64,000 nt of DNA from JBCCMQ01 sp039026235 (GTDB lineage: Bacteria; Pseudomonadota; Alphaproteobacteria; Rhodobacterales; Rhodobacteraceae). Below the pieces are notes generated by a model. The model ran no database searches. It was not told the DNA's origin and saw only the letters and a list, made by a program, of their open reading frames with translations. This document shows positions 26,161-35,299 of this stretch, piece by piece; the first letter of the stretch is position 1; each line of letters begins with the position of its first letter. The position numbers and the translations under genes were made by a program. The stretch lies in the NCBI GenBank assembly GCA_039026235.1, contig JBCCMQ010000015.1, positions 1-64,000 of the forward strand. The letters run 5' to 3'.

Positions 26161-27117
26161 TCAGATGATGGTCTTCAGGAACGCCTGAATGGCGGCGCGG
26201 ATGTCGGCGGCACTGGTAAAGGCGATGTCGTGACCGACACCCGATAGCACAACCTGGCGGGCCTTCGGATTTGCCTCTGCCATGCGCGCCCGCGCACTTT
26301 CCGGAATAATTTCGTCATCCTCTGCCCAAATGGCCAGCACTGGCAAGTTCATGCGCGCCAGGCTTTCGTGGTCGTTGAACTGATCAACCTGAAGCGTGTG
26401 CCGAAGGCTTGACAACACCGCTGGCAAATATCCCTGGCGGCGCAATTGGGCCAACTGATAGTCGTAGATCCCCTCAACATCCAATTCGCCGGCTGCATCG
26501 CGGGCGTCCGAGATTTCCTTGGCCATCGTTCGCGCCCCGAAGCCCAGCATGATCCAGTCGCCGACCCACGGACGGTCGCGCATCTTGGCGATTTCTTCAC
26601 TGATGTTCTGGCCAAGCCCGGCGGCGGCCAGCAAAACCAGCCGGTCAATCCTTTCTGGATAATTGATCGCAAACCGCGTCGCGATCATCGCGCCCATCGA
26701 ATACCCAACGAGCAGCAGGTTGTCGCCGCGTTCGGTGCCCGTTTTGACGCCTTCGCTTTCAAGCAGTTCCGACAGCTGGGCAAGGAACACATCAAGGGTC
26801 TGCGCGCTTTCGCCAGAGGCCGAATATCCGCGTCCGTAAAGATCATAGGTCAAAACCCGAAAGCCCATCGTGGACAGGTCTTCCGCGACGGCCTCGAAGG
26901 CGCCCGATGGCGTGGTCAGGCCATGAATGCACACCGCAATCGGACCCTTCAGCGGGCCCCGCCACTGAAAGTGTGTCTCGCCGCCGGACAGTTCCACGAA
27001 CTGACCCGGCGCAGAGTCCTTCCAATTGCCGGTGGGCGACAGGCGACGCCATTCAGAAAAATACGGATAAGCCGCAGCGGCGACCAGCAAGACAGCAACC
27101 AGCGCAATTATTGTCAT
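26161..27117 (-). CDS. Alpha/beta hydrolase, membrane-anchored
   Basis: 318-residue hydrolase with an N-terminal hydrophobic segment (residues 2-19) that is probably an anchor or uncleaved signal. The nucleophile elbow is LLVGYSMGAMIA (Ser140), the acid is in WAEDDEIIPE, and the His is in SGVGHDIAF near the C-terminus. The HG oxyanion motif is CIHGLTTPSG. The fold is like epoxide hydrolase or lipase family members, but the substrate is unknown. It is the last gene of a same-strand run beginning at fghA. Confidence 0.86.
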   Translation of the reverse strand: MTIIALVAVLLVAAAAYPYFSEWRRLSPTGNWKDSAPGQFVELSGGETHFQWRGPLKGPIAVCIHGLTTPSGAFEAVAEDLSTMGFRVLTYDLYGRGYSASGESAQTLDVFLAQLSELLESEGVKTGTERGDNLLLVGYSMGAMIATRFAINYPERIDRLVLLAAAGLGQNISEEIAKMRDRPWVGDWIMLGFGARTMAKEISDARDAAGELDVEGIYDYQLAQLRRQGYLPAVLSSLRHTLQVDQFNDHESLARMNLPVLAIWAEDDEIIPESARARMAEANPKARQVVLSGVGHDIAFTSAADIRAAIQAFLKTII

Positions 27118-27199
27118 TCAATCAATCGTTCGTTCCGCACGTTTTGCGTGCTTGTCGCTTGCGGTTCTGGTGGCACAATGCCCGGAAGTGGCTTCTGGA

Positions 27200-27826
27200 T
27201 CAAATCCGAACGTCAGAAGCCGTCAAAAGTTCTTCGTCGACCAGCCGACGCGCCCAGCCGTCGGGCCCGTCGAAGAGGTGGGTCTTCCATCCGCGCGCAT
27301 CGCCGGCCGCAATGTTGTCCGCCCGGTCATCCGCGAAAAGCAATGCGCCAGGGGCAATGCCGCTTTCGGCTTCGACCATGGCATAGATCGTGGGATCAGG
27401 TTTGATCACGCCCATCCGGCCGGAAATGAACCGCTGATCAAATTCCTTCAGGAAATCATAATGCGCCTCGGCAATCTCGAATGTCTGGATACCGAAGTTT
27501 GTCAGCGTGAAAACGGGGATACCCCTGCTCCGCAATGCCCGGAGCAAATGCACCGATGCCGGTATCACGGGTGCGGCCATTTCAATCCACCGGTCGTGCC
27601 AAATCTTGATCTCTTCGGCAAAATCGGGATACGCGGCACCGGTTTCGGCAAGCACATCGTGAAAGTTCTCGCCGCGATCGACACGGTCGTTCATGGCGTG
27701 CAGATCCACGGCGGAAAAAAGCGCCTGACGGCGTTCTTGTCCGACGATCCGGTCAAAGTAGCGCTCGGGCTGCCATTCGATCAGAACGTTGCCAATATCG
27801 AAGATGACAGCTTCGGTTTCAGGCAT
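27200..27826 (-). CDS. HAD-superfamily hydrolase (YihX-like, subfamily IA)
   Basis: 208-residue phosphatase-like protein. Motif I is VIFDIGNVLIEW with nucleophile Asp10; the usual second Asp is replaced by Gly, as in the YihX/acid-phosphatase-like group. TLTNFG gives motif II, the Lys is in RMGVIKPDP, and LLFADDRADNIAAG gives motif IV. The ATG at 27826 has a strong CGGAGGT site. YihX acts on glucose-1-phosphate, but the substrate here is not established. Confidence 0.88.
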   Translation of the reverse strand: MPETEAVIFDIGNVLIEWQPERYFDRIVGQERRQALFSAVDLHAMNDRVDRGENFHDVLAETGAAYPDFAEEIKIWHDRWIEMAAPVIPASVHLLRALRSRGIPVFTLTNFGIQTFEIAEAHYDFLKEFDQRFISGRMGVIKPDPTIYAMVEAESGIAPGALLFADDRADNIAAGDARGWKTHLFDGPDGWARRLVDEELLTASDVRI

Positions 27827-27860
27827 CCCAACCTCCGTTCCAACAATATGCACCAAAGCC

Positions 27861-28811
27861 CTAGGCGGGCTTCGCACTCGGCTGTCCGGCCACACGGCCC
27901 CGCCAGATGATGTAAAGCCCCGATCCGACGATCAGAAGGATACCGAACCAGGCCAGGGTGTCGGGCCATTCTCCGAAGATGGCAATGCCCCAGAAAATGG
28001 CCAGCGGCATCGCGACATATTCAAACGGCGCCACATAGGCTGCTTCTGCCACCCGGTACGCCTGGCTGATCAGATAGGCGCCGGCAGTCAGAATAAGCCC
28101 GATGCCCGCAAGCAACATCCACTGCCCTGGTTCCGGCCAGATCCACTTTCGAAAGAAGAATGCCAGCGACGGGTCTTCCTGTGCAGCAAACCGCCCGTCT
28201 CCGACGGCAAGCCCGATTGCAGTGGTCACGCAAATGAACATGATCTGAATGTAGAATACCAGAGAGAGTGCACTTTCCGTGCGGCCAAGCTTGCGGGTCA
28301 TCATGTGCAGGGATGCATAGCAAACCGCCGCCGCAATCGGCAAAAGCGATGCCGCCTGGAAGGCAGCGGTGCCGGGGCGCATGATGACGAGCACGCCCAG
28401 AAAGCCGACCGCGATGGCCGACCAGCGGCGCGGCCCCACCTTTTCGCCAAGGAAGATCACCGAAAAACCGGTGATGATCAGCGGACTGACAAAGAAGATC
28501 GCCACCGCCTCGGCCAGGGGCAATGCCGCAAGACCCAAAAAGAAAGCCAGGTTTGCCATGGCAACGAAGAAGCCACGCAGCATGTGCTGCCCCAGTTTCT
28601 GGGTAGCCAGTCCGCGCAATCCATGCTTGGCGCAAGCCGCCAGACCAACCACTACAGAGATGGCCACAAGCGAACGGATCAGCACAATCTCATGCAACGG
28701 GAAAGTGCCGGAAAGGGATTTGACCAGCACGTCATTGAGCGAAAAGAAAAACACCGCGCCCGACGCACAAAGTGCACCAAAAAGCGGTCTGTTTTGGGGA
28801 CCTCCGGTCAT
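27861..28811 (-). CDS. EamA-type DMT permease
   Basis: 316-residue inner-membrane transporter with ten predicted spans in two five-helix EamA repeats (for example FFFSLNDVLVKSL near the start, YVAPFEYVAMPLAIFWGIAIFGEW in the second half). FLGEKVGPRRWSAIAVGFLGVLV is the usual loop at the end of the first repeat. The substrate is unknown. It lies between fghA (66-base gap) and the HAD gene (34-base gap). Confidence 0.88.
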   Translation of the reverse strand: MTGGPQNRPLFGALCASGAVFFFSLNDVLVKSLSGTFPLHEIVLIRSLVAISVVVGLAACAKHGLRGLATQKLGQHMLRGFFVAMANLAFFLGLAALPLAEAVAIFFVSPLIITGFSVIFLGEKVGPRRWSAIAVGFLGVLVIMRPGTAAFQAASLLPIAAAVCYASLHMMTRKLGRTESALSLVFYIQIMFICVTTAIGLAVGDGRFAAQEDPSLAFFFRKWIWPEPGQWMLLAGIGLILTAGAYLISQAYRVAEAAYVAPFEYVAMPLAIFWGIAIFGEWPDTLAWFGILLIVGSGLYIIWRGRVAGQPSAKPA

Positions 28812-28877
28812 GAATCAATGGCCTGCCTGCCCATTACCCGCATCGGTCCCGCGCAGAAGAGTGACCGAGCATGCCCA

Positions 28878-29711
28878 TCATCTGGCGCCGAGCGCGTCTG
28901 CGTGAAAGGCGATGTGGCTTTCCATGAAGGACGCAATGAAGAAATAACTGTGATCGTACCCGGGTTGCATCCGGAAGCTGCCCGCCTGGCGCCGCGCTGT
29001 CATCGCGCCGGCAAGCGCTTCCGGCATGAGGAGATCAAAAAAGGTGTCCTCGGTCCCCTGATCTACCAGAACCGGCCCGTCAAAGCCCTTCTCCTGCATC
29101 AGCACGGTGGCGTCGTGGGCGCGCCACGTGCCTTCATCGGCACCCAGATATGCCGTAAATTGCTTCGTGCCCCAGTCTGATCTGGTGGGATTGGCGATGG
29201 GGGCGAAAGCCGAAACGCTCTTGAAACGCTCTGGCAGGCCCATCGCCAGGGTGAGCGCCCCATGCCCACCCATGGAATGGCCCATGATCGATTGGCGCTC
29301 GGCATCTACGGCAAAGCTCTCTGCGACAAGCCCGGGCAATTCCAAGGCCGTGTAATGCCACATTGAAAAATGGGGTGCCCACGGATCTTCGGTGGCGTCG
29401 ACGTAAAACCCTGCCCCCTGGCCCAGATCATAGGCGGCATCGTCAGCAGCACCGTCGCCACGGGGAGAGGTGTCCGGAAAGATGACCGCCAGACCGTGGC
29501 GCGCCGCCCAGCCCTGGGCACCGGCCTTTACCATGGCATTCTCATGGTTGCAGGTAAGGCCAGACAGATACCACACGACAGGTACCCGCGTTTTTCGCGC
29601 CTCGGCGGGCAGAAACAGGCCAAACACCATGTCGCAGGAACAGGCCTTGGAAGTGTGCCGATAGACGCCTTGCGTGCCACCAAAACAACCTGTTTCCGAG
29701 AGTGTTTCCAT
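28878..29711 (-). CDS. fghA: S-formylglutathione hydrolase
   Basis: Second step of glutathione-dependent formaldehyde oxidation, cleaving S-formylglutathione to formate and glutathione. Residues YLSGLTCNHENAMVKAG, FPDTSPRG, MWHYTALELPGL and the nucleophile motif SIMGHSMGGHGAL (Ser146) are diagnostic, as is PGYDHSYFFIASF with the catalytic His. The ATG at 29711 follows AGGAG. Its partner dehydrogenase (34033-35145) lies about 4.3 kb away on the same strand rather than adjacent. Confidence 0.94.
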   Translation of the reverse strand: METLSETGCFGGTQGVYRHTSKACSCDMVFGLFLPAEARKTRVPVVWYLSGLTCNHENAMVKAGAQGWAARHGLAVIFPDTSPRGDGAADDAAYDLGQGAGFYVDATEDPWAPHFSMWHYTALELPGLVAESFAVDAERQSIMGHSMGGHGALTLAMGLPERFKSVSAFAPIANPTRSDWGTKQFTAYLGADEGTWRAHDATVLMQEKGFDGPVLVDQGTEDTFFDLLMPEALAGAMTARRQAGSFRMQPGYDHSYFFIASFMESHIAFHADALGAR

Positions 29712-29882
29712 AGCCTGGATCTCCTGTGACATGCATTGGCTATCGCGGTCATCTGCCGCCCGCAAGCCCGGACAAGACCGGACTATGCCGACGCAAATCC
29801 GTCGGCCGACGCTCGGTCGGAAAACCCAAGATCACGCACAGAGCAATTGCTTTTCTGAGCGCTGACGCACCGTTGCTTGTGG

Positions 29883-29901
29883 AAACTGAACAGAACAGTT
29901 T
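29883..29901. promoter_or_regulatory. Inverted repeat upstream of the TetR gene (candidate operator)
   Basis: AAACTG and CAGTTT form a perfect dyad around 7 bases (AACAGAA), immediately followed by TATATG, which could be a -10 element. It lies 51 bases before the TetR start and 172 bases from fghA, so it could serve autoregulation. Confidence 0.5.
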
Positions 29902-29951
29902 ATATGTTGGTGGGCCAGACGTGATCGAAGAATTCAGCACCACAAAGAAAC

Positions 29952-30584
29952 ATGAGCACAGCCGCCGTTCTAAAGCCGATAAAAACGGGCCGAAAGCTCG
30001 ACGATGTGATTGCTGGCGCCAGGACGGTGTTCATGCGCGATGGTTATGAAGGGGCGAATGTCGATTCGATTGCGCGCGCGGCCGGGGTATCCAAGGCCAC
30101 GCTCTACAGTTATTTTCCTGAGAAATCCCATCTTTTCCAGGCGGTGATCATGCAGGAATGCAACCGCCATGCCGATGCGGTGGTCGAGCATCTTTATGAG
30201 GCCGCACCGATTGCGGAAGTCTTACGGCGCCAGTGCAAGTTCTTCGTTGAATTCATAATGTCAGACTGGGCGCAAGAAATGTTCCGCGTTTGCCTGGCCG
30301 AGGCGCGCCGATTTCCAGAGCTTGGAAGGTCATTTTATGAGGCCGGTCCCAGCAGCATGCGGTCGGCTCTGGTTGCGTTTCTGTCGTCGCCGGAAGTGAA
30401 GGGCGAGCTTGATATAGACGACCCGGAAATGGCAGCGGATCAACTGAAGATGCTCTGCCATTCAGACCTTTTCCTTAAGAAGATGTTCGGACTGATCGAC
30501 GATGCGGACGAAACCGATATCGACCGCATTGCCGAGGCGGCAACCGAGATGTTCTTAGCGCGCTACGCATCCAAGAAAGCCTAA
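29952..30584 (+). CDS. TetR/AcrR family transcriptional regulator
   Basis: 210-residue regulator. The N-terminal helix-turn-helix is ARTVFMRDGYEGANVDSIARA followed by AGVSKATLYSYFPEKSHLFQ. The C-terminal ligand domain resembles the AefR-like group (FRVCLAEARRFPELGRSFYEAG). The ribosome binding site is weak. It is divergent from fghA and its run, which are possible targets, and convergent with the CHASE-GGDEF-EAL gene. Confidence 0.9.
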   Translation: MSTAAVLKPIKTGRKLDDVIAGARTVFMRDGYEGANVDSIARAAGVSKATLYSYFPEKSHLFQAVIMQECNRHADAVVEHLYEAAPIAEVLRRQCKFFVEFIMSDWAQEMFRVCLAEARRFPELGRSFYEAGPSSMRSALVAFLSSPEVKGELDIDDPEMAADQLKMLCHSDLFLKKMFGLIDDADETDIDRIAEAATEMFLARYASKKA

Positions 30585-30604
30585 GACTGCGTGTGGCCGT
30601 AAAA

Positions 30605-30641
30605 CTGGCGACGAACCGGCGCTCGGGTTGGTTTGCGCCAG
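30605..30641 (-). terminator. Terminator candidate for the CHASE-GGDEF-EAL gene
   Basis: CTGGCG pairs with CGCCAG, with an inner AACC/GGTT pairing. On the minus strand the stem is followed by TTTTAC. It lies between convergent genes, about 75 bases past the stop of the leftward gene. Confidence 0.4.
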
Positions 30642-30715
30642 ATCCAATGGTTTGTTGACACAGCTTAGCGGGTCTTGGCGACGTGGACCCGAATGGCTGC
30701 GAGAAGGCGAACGCG

Positions 30716-33175
30716 TTAGGCTCTGGTTGTCAGGGACCCCTTGGCGCTCTGCAAATAGACCTTGAAATCCGCGACCGGCAGCGGCTCCGAAAAGAGAAAG
30801 CCCTGCAGGACGTCACAACCGATATCACGCAGGAACTTTGCCTGGCCCTCCGCTTCCACGCCCTCGGCGGTCACCCCAATGTCGAGCGCGCGGCCGATGT
30901 CGACCAGTGACTGCACAAGCTTCCGCCGCTCGGGGCGTTCTACAATCGGGGCCACGAGTGATCTGTCGATCTTCATCCTGTCCGGCCCAATCTTGGTCAG
31001 CGCGATCACCGAAGTGCGCCCCGACCCAAAGTCATCAAGCTCGACCCCGAAACCAGCCTCTTTCATCTGATCGATGTTCCAGGTTGCCACGGTACTATCG
31101 TCATCGAGGAAAATTGACTCAAGGATTTCAAAGCTGAACCGGGTGAACGGGAGTCGCAGGTCCGGAAGGCTGGACATGAAGTCGGCATCACCCAGCCGGT
31201 GAAAGCTGAGGTTGGTACTGATCTTGGGCAGCCGACATCCGGCCGCCTCAGCCCAGCGTCCCATCTCAAGCGATTGATCCAGCACCCGGCGGTCGATGTC
31301 GGCCACGACGCCAAGATCCTCGGCAACAGCGAGAAAGGCCGACGGCGCCAGGAGCCCGCGGAAAGGATGGTGCCAGCGGACCAGCGCCTCAGCCCCAACC
31401 AATTCTCGCGATGCAGCGTCAAACTGCGGCTGAAAATAGGCCACGAATTCATTCGCCTCGAGCCCGCGCAGCATGTCGTCGGCAAGCGCCTTATGCTCTT
31501 GGATCTCGATTGCCATCTCCTCGGTGAAAACCGAGACCCGGTTCCGTCCCAATGACTTGGCGCGGTACAGTGCGAGATCGGCATTGATCATGAGGCGCGC
31601 CCGATCGGTGCCGATACGGTCTGAAAAAGCCACGCCGACGCTGGCGCCAAAGCGGCACGGCCGCCCCTCGAAATCGACCGGTTGCCGGCAGGCATCGACC
31701 AGTGCACGGGCCTGTTCCAGGATCGGCTGTTGTTCTTCGCAGTTCGAGACGACAGCGACAAATTCGTCTCCTCCCACGCGTGCGATGGCGACGCTTTTGT
31801 CAAAAATCGCGCGTGCCAGTCGAGCGACATGGCGAAGGACGAAATCTCCGCCGGCGTGTCCAAGCGTGTCGTTGATTTGCTTGAACCGATCTAGATCTAT
31901 GTGCAACAGCGCCGCGGGTTTGCCCGATTGGCGCGAATCTGACAGGACTTCTTGCAGCACTTGCTTTAGCGCCCAGCGGTTCTTTAGGCCCGTCAGCTCG
32001 TCTTCGTCCGCTTGTTTTCGGATCTTGTCGTTTGCGATCTTCAGGGCATCAGCGGTGTCCTGCAGTTGTGCGGTTCGCTCTGCCACCCGGGTCGACAGCA
32101 CCTCGGCAGCAGCAAAGTGGTGGTTGGCAAGGAAAGCCGCAAGAGCGGCAATAACAAGACCAGAAAACGCCGTGGCGATTGCCGCGATCTGGTACCACGC
32201 CAACCCGGTATCAGGCGCCATGGAAATGCTAAGCCGCCACTGCCGCCCACCCACCGACATCAAACGGTTCTGCGCGCCAATGGCATCTGCCCCTATAAGG
32301 TCGGCCGCAACCCACTCTGACGTGGGCCGGTCAAGGACATTGCTGTTGACGACAAGCGAGTTCACATCCTGTGCGCCGACACTCGGCGCGCCTTTTTCGC
32401 CCATGTCGTGAATCTCAAATCGCAATCCACGCTCTTCCAGGTCCGGCACCACCGCATCGAGAAACGTCCGAACCCGAAAGGCGGAAGTCACATGCCCAAA
32501 AACCTGCCGGTCGCGCAAATCCGTCATGACCGGAAATCCGCCCAGGTACACTGGCTGAACGATCACGATGCCCGCAACACCGGTGGCCAGCGTTATTCTG
32601 CTGCTCAATGCGCCTTTACCCTCGTCGCGGGCTGCATCGATTGCGCGCCGACGTTCAGGTGCCGACATCGTGTCGAAACCGGTGATCTGCCGCGCCAACG
32701 CACGCGGCGCCACGGCAATCAAGGGCGCCGCAACCTTGTCTCTCGGTGCAGGCTGAATAACCAGTGGACCGTAACCAAAACGCGCTCTGTCCGGCCAGAC
32801 GTCAATATCGGCAGCGGCGCGGGACACATCACCCGTTAAATTCACGCTAAGTCCGACGCCCCTGATTTGCGGCGCATTCTCTAAGATACCGCTAGCGTCG
32901 ACGTATTCATGGAACAGACTGGTGGCATTGGCTCCGTCCGGATCAAGAGCCAGCGTCATATGCGTGGCGAGGTCCTTAAGGGCAGCGAGGACGACCGTTA
33001 CCTCATCTTCGATACGGTTCGCCGCGCGCTCAGCGGCGACCTCATGCGCCTGCACACGCGCGAGATTTCCCTGAAACCACACGAGGCCGGCCACGGTCGC
33101 GGATACCGCAGACAATGCAATAAAGACGCCCCAGGCGGCTGACCGCCAACGAATCAGAATATGCTTCAAGGCCAC
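30716..33175 (-). CDS. CHASE-GGDEF-EAL cyclic di-GMP signalling protein
   Basis: 819-residue inner-membrane protein. Two hydrophobic segments (about 12-33 and 333-353) flank a periplasmic CHASE sensor domain. A short coiled-coil linker (VAERTAQLQDTADALKIANDK) leads to the diguanylate cyclase with an intact ARVGGDEF, then the phosphodiesterase domain with GAEALVRW, STNLSFHRL, ELDDFGSGRTS, MKIDRSLV and AEGVEAEG. Both catalytic motifs look intact, so either activity is possible. The start is a GTG with AAGGAG 5 bases upstream. The CHASE ligand is unknown. Confidence 0.93.
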   Translation of the reverse strand: MALKHILIRWRSAAWGVFIALSAVSATVAGLVWFQGNLARVQAHEVAAERAANRIEDEVTVVLAALKDLATHMTLALDPDGANATSLFHEYVDASGILENAPQIRGVGLSVNLTGDVSRAAADIDVWPDRARFGYGPLVIQPAPRDKVAAPLIAVAPRALARQITGFDTMSAPERRRAIDAARDEGKGALSSRITLATGVAGIVIVQPVYLGGFPVMTDLRDRQVFGHVTSAFRVRTFLDAVVPDLEERGLRFEIHDMGEKGAPSVGAQDVNSLVVNSNVLDRPTSEWVAADLIGADAIGAQNRLMSVGGRQWRLSISMAPDTGLAWYQIAAIATAFSGLVIAALAAFLANHHFAAAEVLSTRVAERTAQLQDTADALKIANDKIRKQADEDELTGLKNRWALKQVLQEVLSDSRQSGKPAALLHIDLDRFKQINDTLGHAGGDFVLRHVARLARAIFDKSVAIARVGGDEFVAVVSNCEEQQPILEQARALVDACRQPVDFEGRPCRFGASVGVAFSDRIGTDRARLMINADLALYRAKSLGRNRVSVFTEEMAIEIQEHKALADDMLRGLEANEFVAYFQPQFDAASRELVGAEALVRWHHPFRGLLAPSAFLAVAEDLGVVADIDRRVLDQSLEMGRWAEAAGCRLPKISTNLSFHRLGDADFMSSLPDLRLPFTRFSFEILESIFLDDDSTVATWNIDQMKEAGFGVELDDFGSGRTSVIALTKIGPDRMKIDRSLVAPIVERPERRKLVQSLVDIGRALDIGVTAEGVEAEGQAKFLRDIGCDVLQGFLFSEPLPVADFKVYLQSAKGSLTTRA

Positions 33176-33281
33176 GCTCCTTCTGGCACCGAATAGACAC
33201 CGAAGCAGCTAAGTCCCCGTTAACAGTGGTTGCTCAATCGAAGGGAGAGTACCCGTCCGCCAGACCTACGCCAGCCGTGGG

Positions 33282-33875
33282 TCAACCTATCTCATCGACG
33301 GATGATATCACCTTGCCCAGCAAGCCATAATCCAAAGCCTGATCAGTGGTCAGCCAAAAATCACGCTGGATGTCCTTTTGGATCTTCTCTGGCGTCTGAC
33401 CCGTTGCCTCAGCGAAAAGCGCATAGAACCGTTCAGTCATGATGCGGATCTGCTCGGCCTGGATTTGGATATCGCTAACCGATCCGCCCACGCCGCCTGC
33501 GGGTTGATGCAAAAGGAACCGCGTGTTCGGAAGGCAGTAACGATCTGCCTTGTCCGCGCCGACAAAGATCAACGCGCCGGCCGATGCGACCCAGCCCGAG
33601 CCGATGGTGCGCACCTTCGGTCGGATGAATTTGATCATGTCGTGGACCATGTCACCGGATTCCACGTGCCCGCCCGGGGACGAAATGATCATATTGATCG
33701 GATCGTCGCTGTCCTGCGCCAGTGCCAAAAGCTGGGTCACCGTGCGCTGGGCAAGCTTGTCGTTTATTTCGCCGGCAACAATCACCGTGCGGGACTTGAA
33801 GAAGAGATCGCCTATCCGGCCGGCGGCAGCCTTGTCATCTTTATCGTCAGCCTTGGCGTCATCCTGCATGCGCAT
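33282..33875 (-). CDS. ClpP-family serine protease (probable second ClpP)
   Basis: 197-residue peptidase subunit with the ClpP fold: SSPGGHVESGDMVHDMIKFI, then the nucleophile in GWVASAGALIF (Ser98), LLHQPAGG (His123) and KDIQRDFWLTT (Asp172), matching the E. coli triad spacing. The nucleophile elbow differs from the canonical GQAASMGA. The N-terminus is short and very charged (DDAKADDKDDKAAA) instead of the axial-loop sequence of housekeeping ClpP. No clpX follows. I infer a specialised paralogue; the ATG has an AGGAAG site. Confidence 0.85.
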   Translation of the reverse strand: MRMQDDAKADDKDDKAAAGRIGDLFFKSRTVIVAGEINDKLAQRTVTQLLALAQDSDDPINMIISSPGGHVESGDMVHDMIKFIRPKVRTIGSGWVASAGALIFVGADKADRYCLPNTRFLLHQPAGGVGGSVSDIQIQAEQIRIMTERFYALFAEATGQTPEKIQKDIQRDFWLTTDQALDYGLLGKVISSVDEIG

Positions 33876-34032
33876 CTTTTGTCTTCCTGTCAGTTACTCT
33901 GCCCGGTCGCTGCAATAGGTGTTGACGATCCGGAGAGAGTCAATCGGACGGGGCGGTTTTTTAAATCGCGACAAGCGGCATCCCCCCGAACAATGTAGTT
34001 CGGATCGTGCAAAGGCATCTAGCGGATAAGGC

Positions 34033-35145
34033 TTAGTAAACCACAACCGACCGGATCGATTCACCGGCATGCATCAGGTCGAAGCCGCGATTGATGTCGT
34101 CCAGTGTCAGAGTATGCGTGATCATCGGATCGATTTCGATCTTGCCCTGCATGTACCAGTCCACGATCTTGGGGACATCGGTCCTTCCGCGCGCACCGCC
34201 AAAGGCGGTCCCGCGCCAGACCCGTCCAGTGACAAGCTGGAATGGACGGGTGGCGATTTCGGCACCGGCCGGGGCCACGCCGATGATAATCGATTCCCCC
34301 CACCCCTTGTGCGCGCATTCAAGCGCCGCCCGCATCACCTCGACATTGCCAGTTGCATCAAAGCTGTAGTCGGCGCCGCCACCTGTCAGGTCGACCAGAT
34401 AGGGCACGAGGTCACCATCGACTTCGCCCGGGTTCACGAAATCCGTCATGCCAAACTTTTCGGCCATCTCTTTCTTTGCCGGGTTCAGATCGACGCCAAT
34501 AATCTGATCCGCACCTGCCAGTCGCAGGCCCTGAATGACGTTTAAGCCAATGCCACCCAGACCGAAGACAACCGCGCGGCTGCCCTCTTCGACGCCAGCG
34601 GTGTTGATGACCGCGCCGATGCCGGTGGTGACGCCGCAACCGATGTAGCAAATCTTGTCGAAGGGGGCGTCATTGCGGACCTTGGCGAGCGCGATCTCGG
34701 GCAGGACCGTGTGGTTTGAGAAGGTTGAGCACCCCATGTAGTGCAGGATTGGATCGCCATCGAGCGTGGAAAACCGGCTCGTGCCGTCCGGCATCACACC
34801 GGCACCCTGGGTGCTGCGGATCTTCTGACAAAGGTTGGTTTTCGGGTTCAGGCAGTATTCGCATTCACGGCATTCGGGCGTGTAAAGCGGTATGACATGG
34901 TCGCCAGGCTTCAGGCTGGTGACGCCCGGGCCCACATCCATGACGACGCCGGCACCCTCGTGGCCCAATATGGCCGGGAACATGCCTTCGGGGTCGGCGC
35001 CGGACAGCGTGAATTCGTCGGTGTGGCAGATTCCGGTCGCCTTCACTTCGACCAGCACCTCGCCGGCTTTGGGCCCATCAAGGTTTACATCCATGATTTC
35101 AAGCGGTTTTCCGGCGGCGGTTGCGACGGCAGCGCGGGTTTTCAT
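34033..35145 (-). CDS. adhC: S-(hydroxymethyl)glutathione dehydrogenase / class III alcohol dehydrogenase
   Basis: Zinc enzyme oxidising the formaldehyde-glutathione adduct to S-formylglutathione with NAD+. Catalytic zinc ligands are in GICHTDEFTLSG and LGHEGAGVV; the structural zinc cysteines are in ECRECEYCLNPKTNLC. The NAD site is VFGLGGIGLNVIQG, and QGAGVMPDGTSRF is typical of class III. Length 370. It works with FghA. It is divergent from imuB, with an SOS-like box in the shared intergenic region closer to imuB. Confidence 0.95.
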   Translation of the reverse strand: MKTRAAVATAAGKPLEIMDVNLDGPKAGEVLVEVKATGICHTDEFTLSGADPEGMFPAILGHEGAGVVMDVGPGVTSLKPGDHVIPLYTPECRECEYCLNPKTNLCQKIRSTQGAGVMPDGTSRFSTLDGDPILHYMGCSTFSNHTVLPEIALAKVRNDAPFDKICYIGCGVTTGIGAVINTAGVEEGSRAVVFGLGGIGLNVIQGLRLAGADQIIGVDLNPAKKEMAEKFGMTDFVNPGEVDGDLVPYLVDLTGGGADYSFDATGNVEVMRAALECAHKGWGESIIIGVAPAGAEIATRPFQLVTGRVWRGTAFGGARGRTDVPKIVDWYMQGKIEIDPMITHTLTLDDINRGFDLMHAGESIRSVVVY

Positions 35146-35269
35146 GGCGGGTCCTTCTCTGATCGTTATTGCGGCCGAGCCTACCCGGCTGTGTTTTCAG
35201 TTCAATATTTTTCGCGCATCGGGCGAAGAGCCCCCGGACTCGACTCGCCGGACTGATCGTCCTAGTGTG

Positions 35270-35284
35270 GAACATAAGGGGAAC
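35270..35284 (+). promoter_or_regulatory. SOS (LexA) box upstream of imuB
   Basis: GAAC-N7-GAAC (spacer ATAAGGG), the complement of the alphaproteobacterial LexA box GTTC-N7-GTTC, ends 15 bases before the imuB ATG. A near-identical element lies before dnaE2, which strengthens the call. Confidence 0.8.
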
Positions 35285-35299
35285 AAATTTCACGCCACC

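Noticed and set aside
34892..35299. N-terminal extension of imuB
   Set aside because: It reads through antisense adhC and across the SOS box; the family start is the ATG at 35300.
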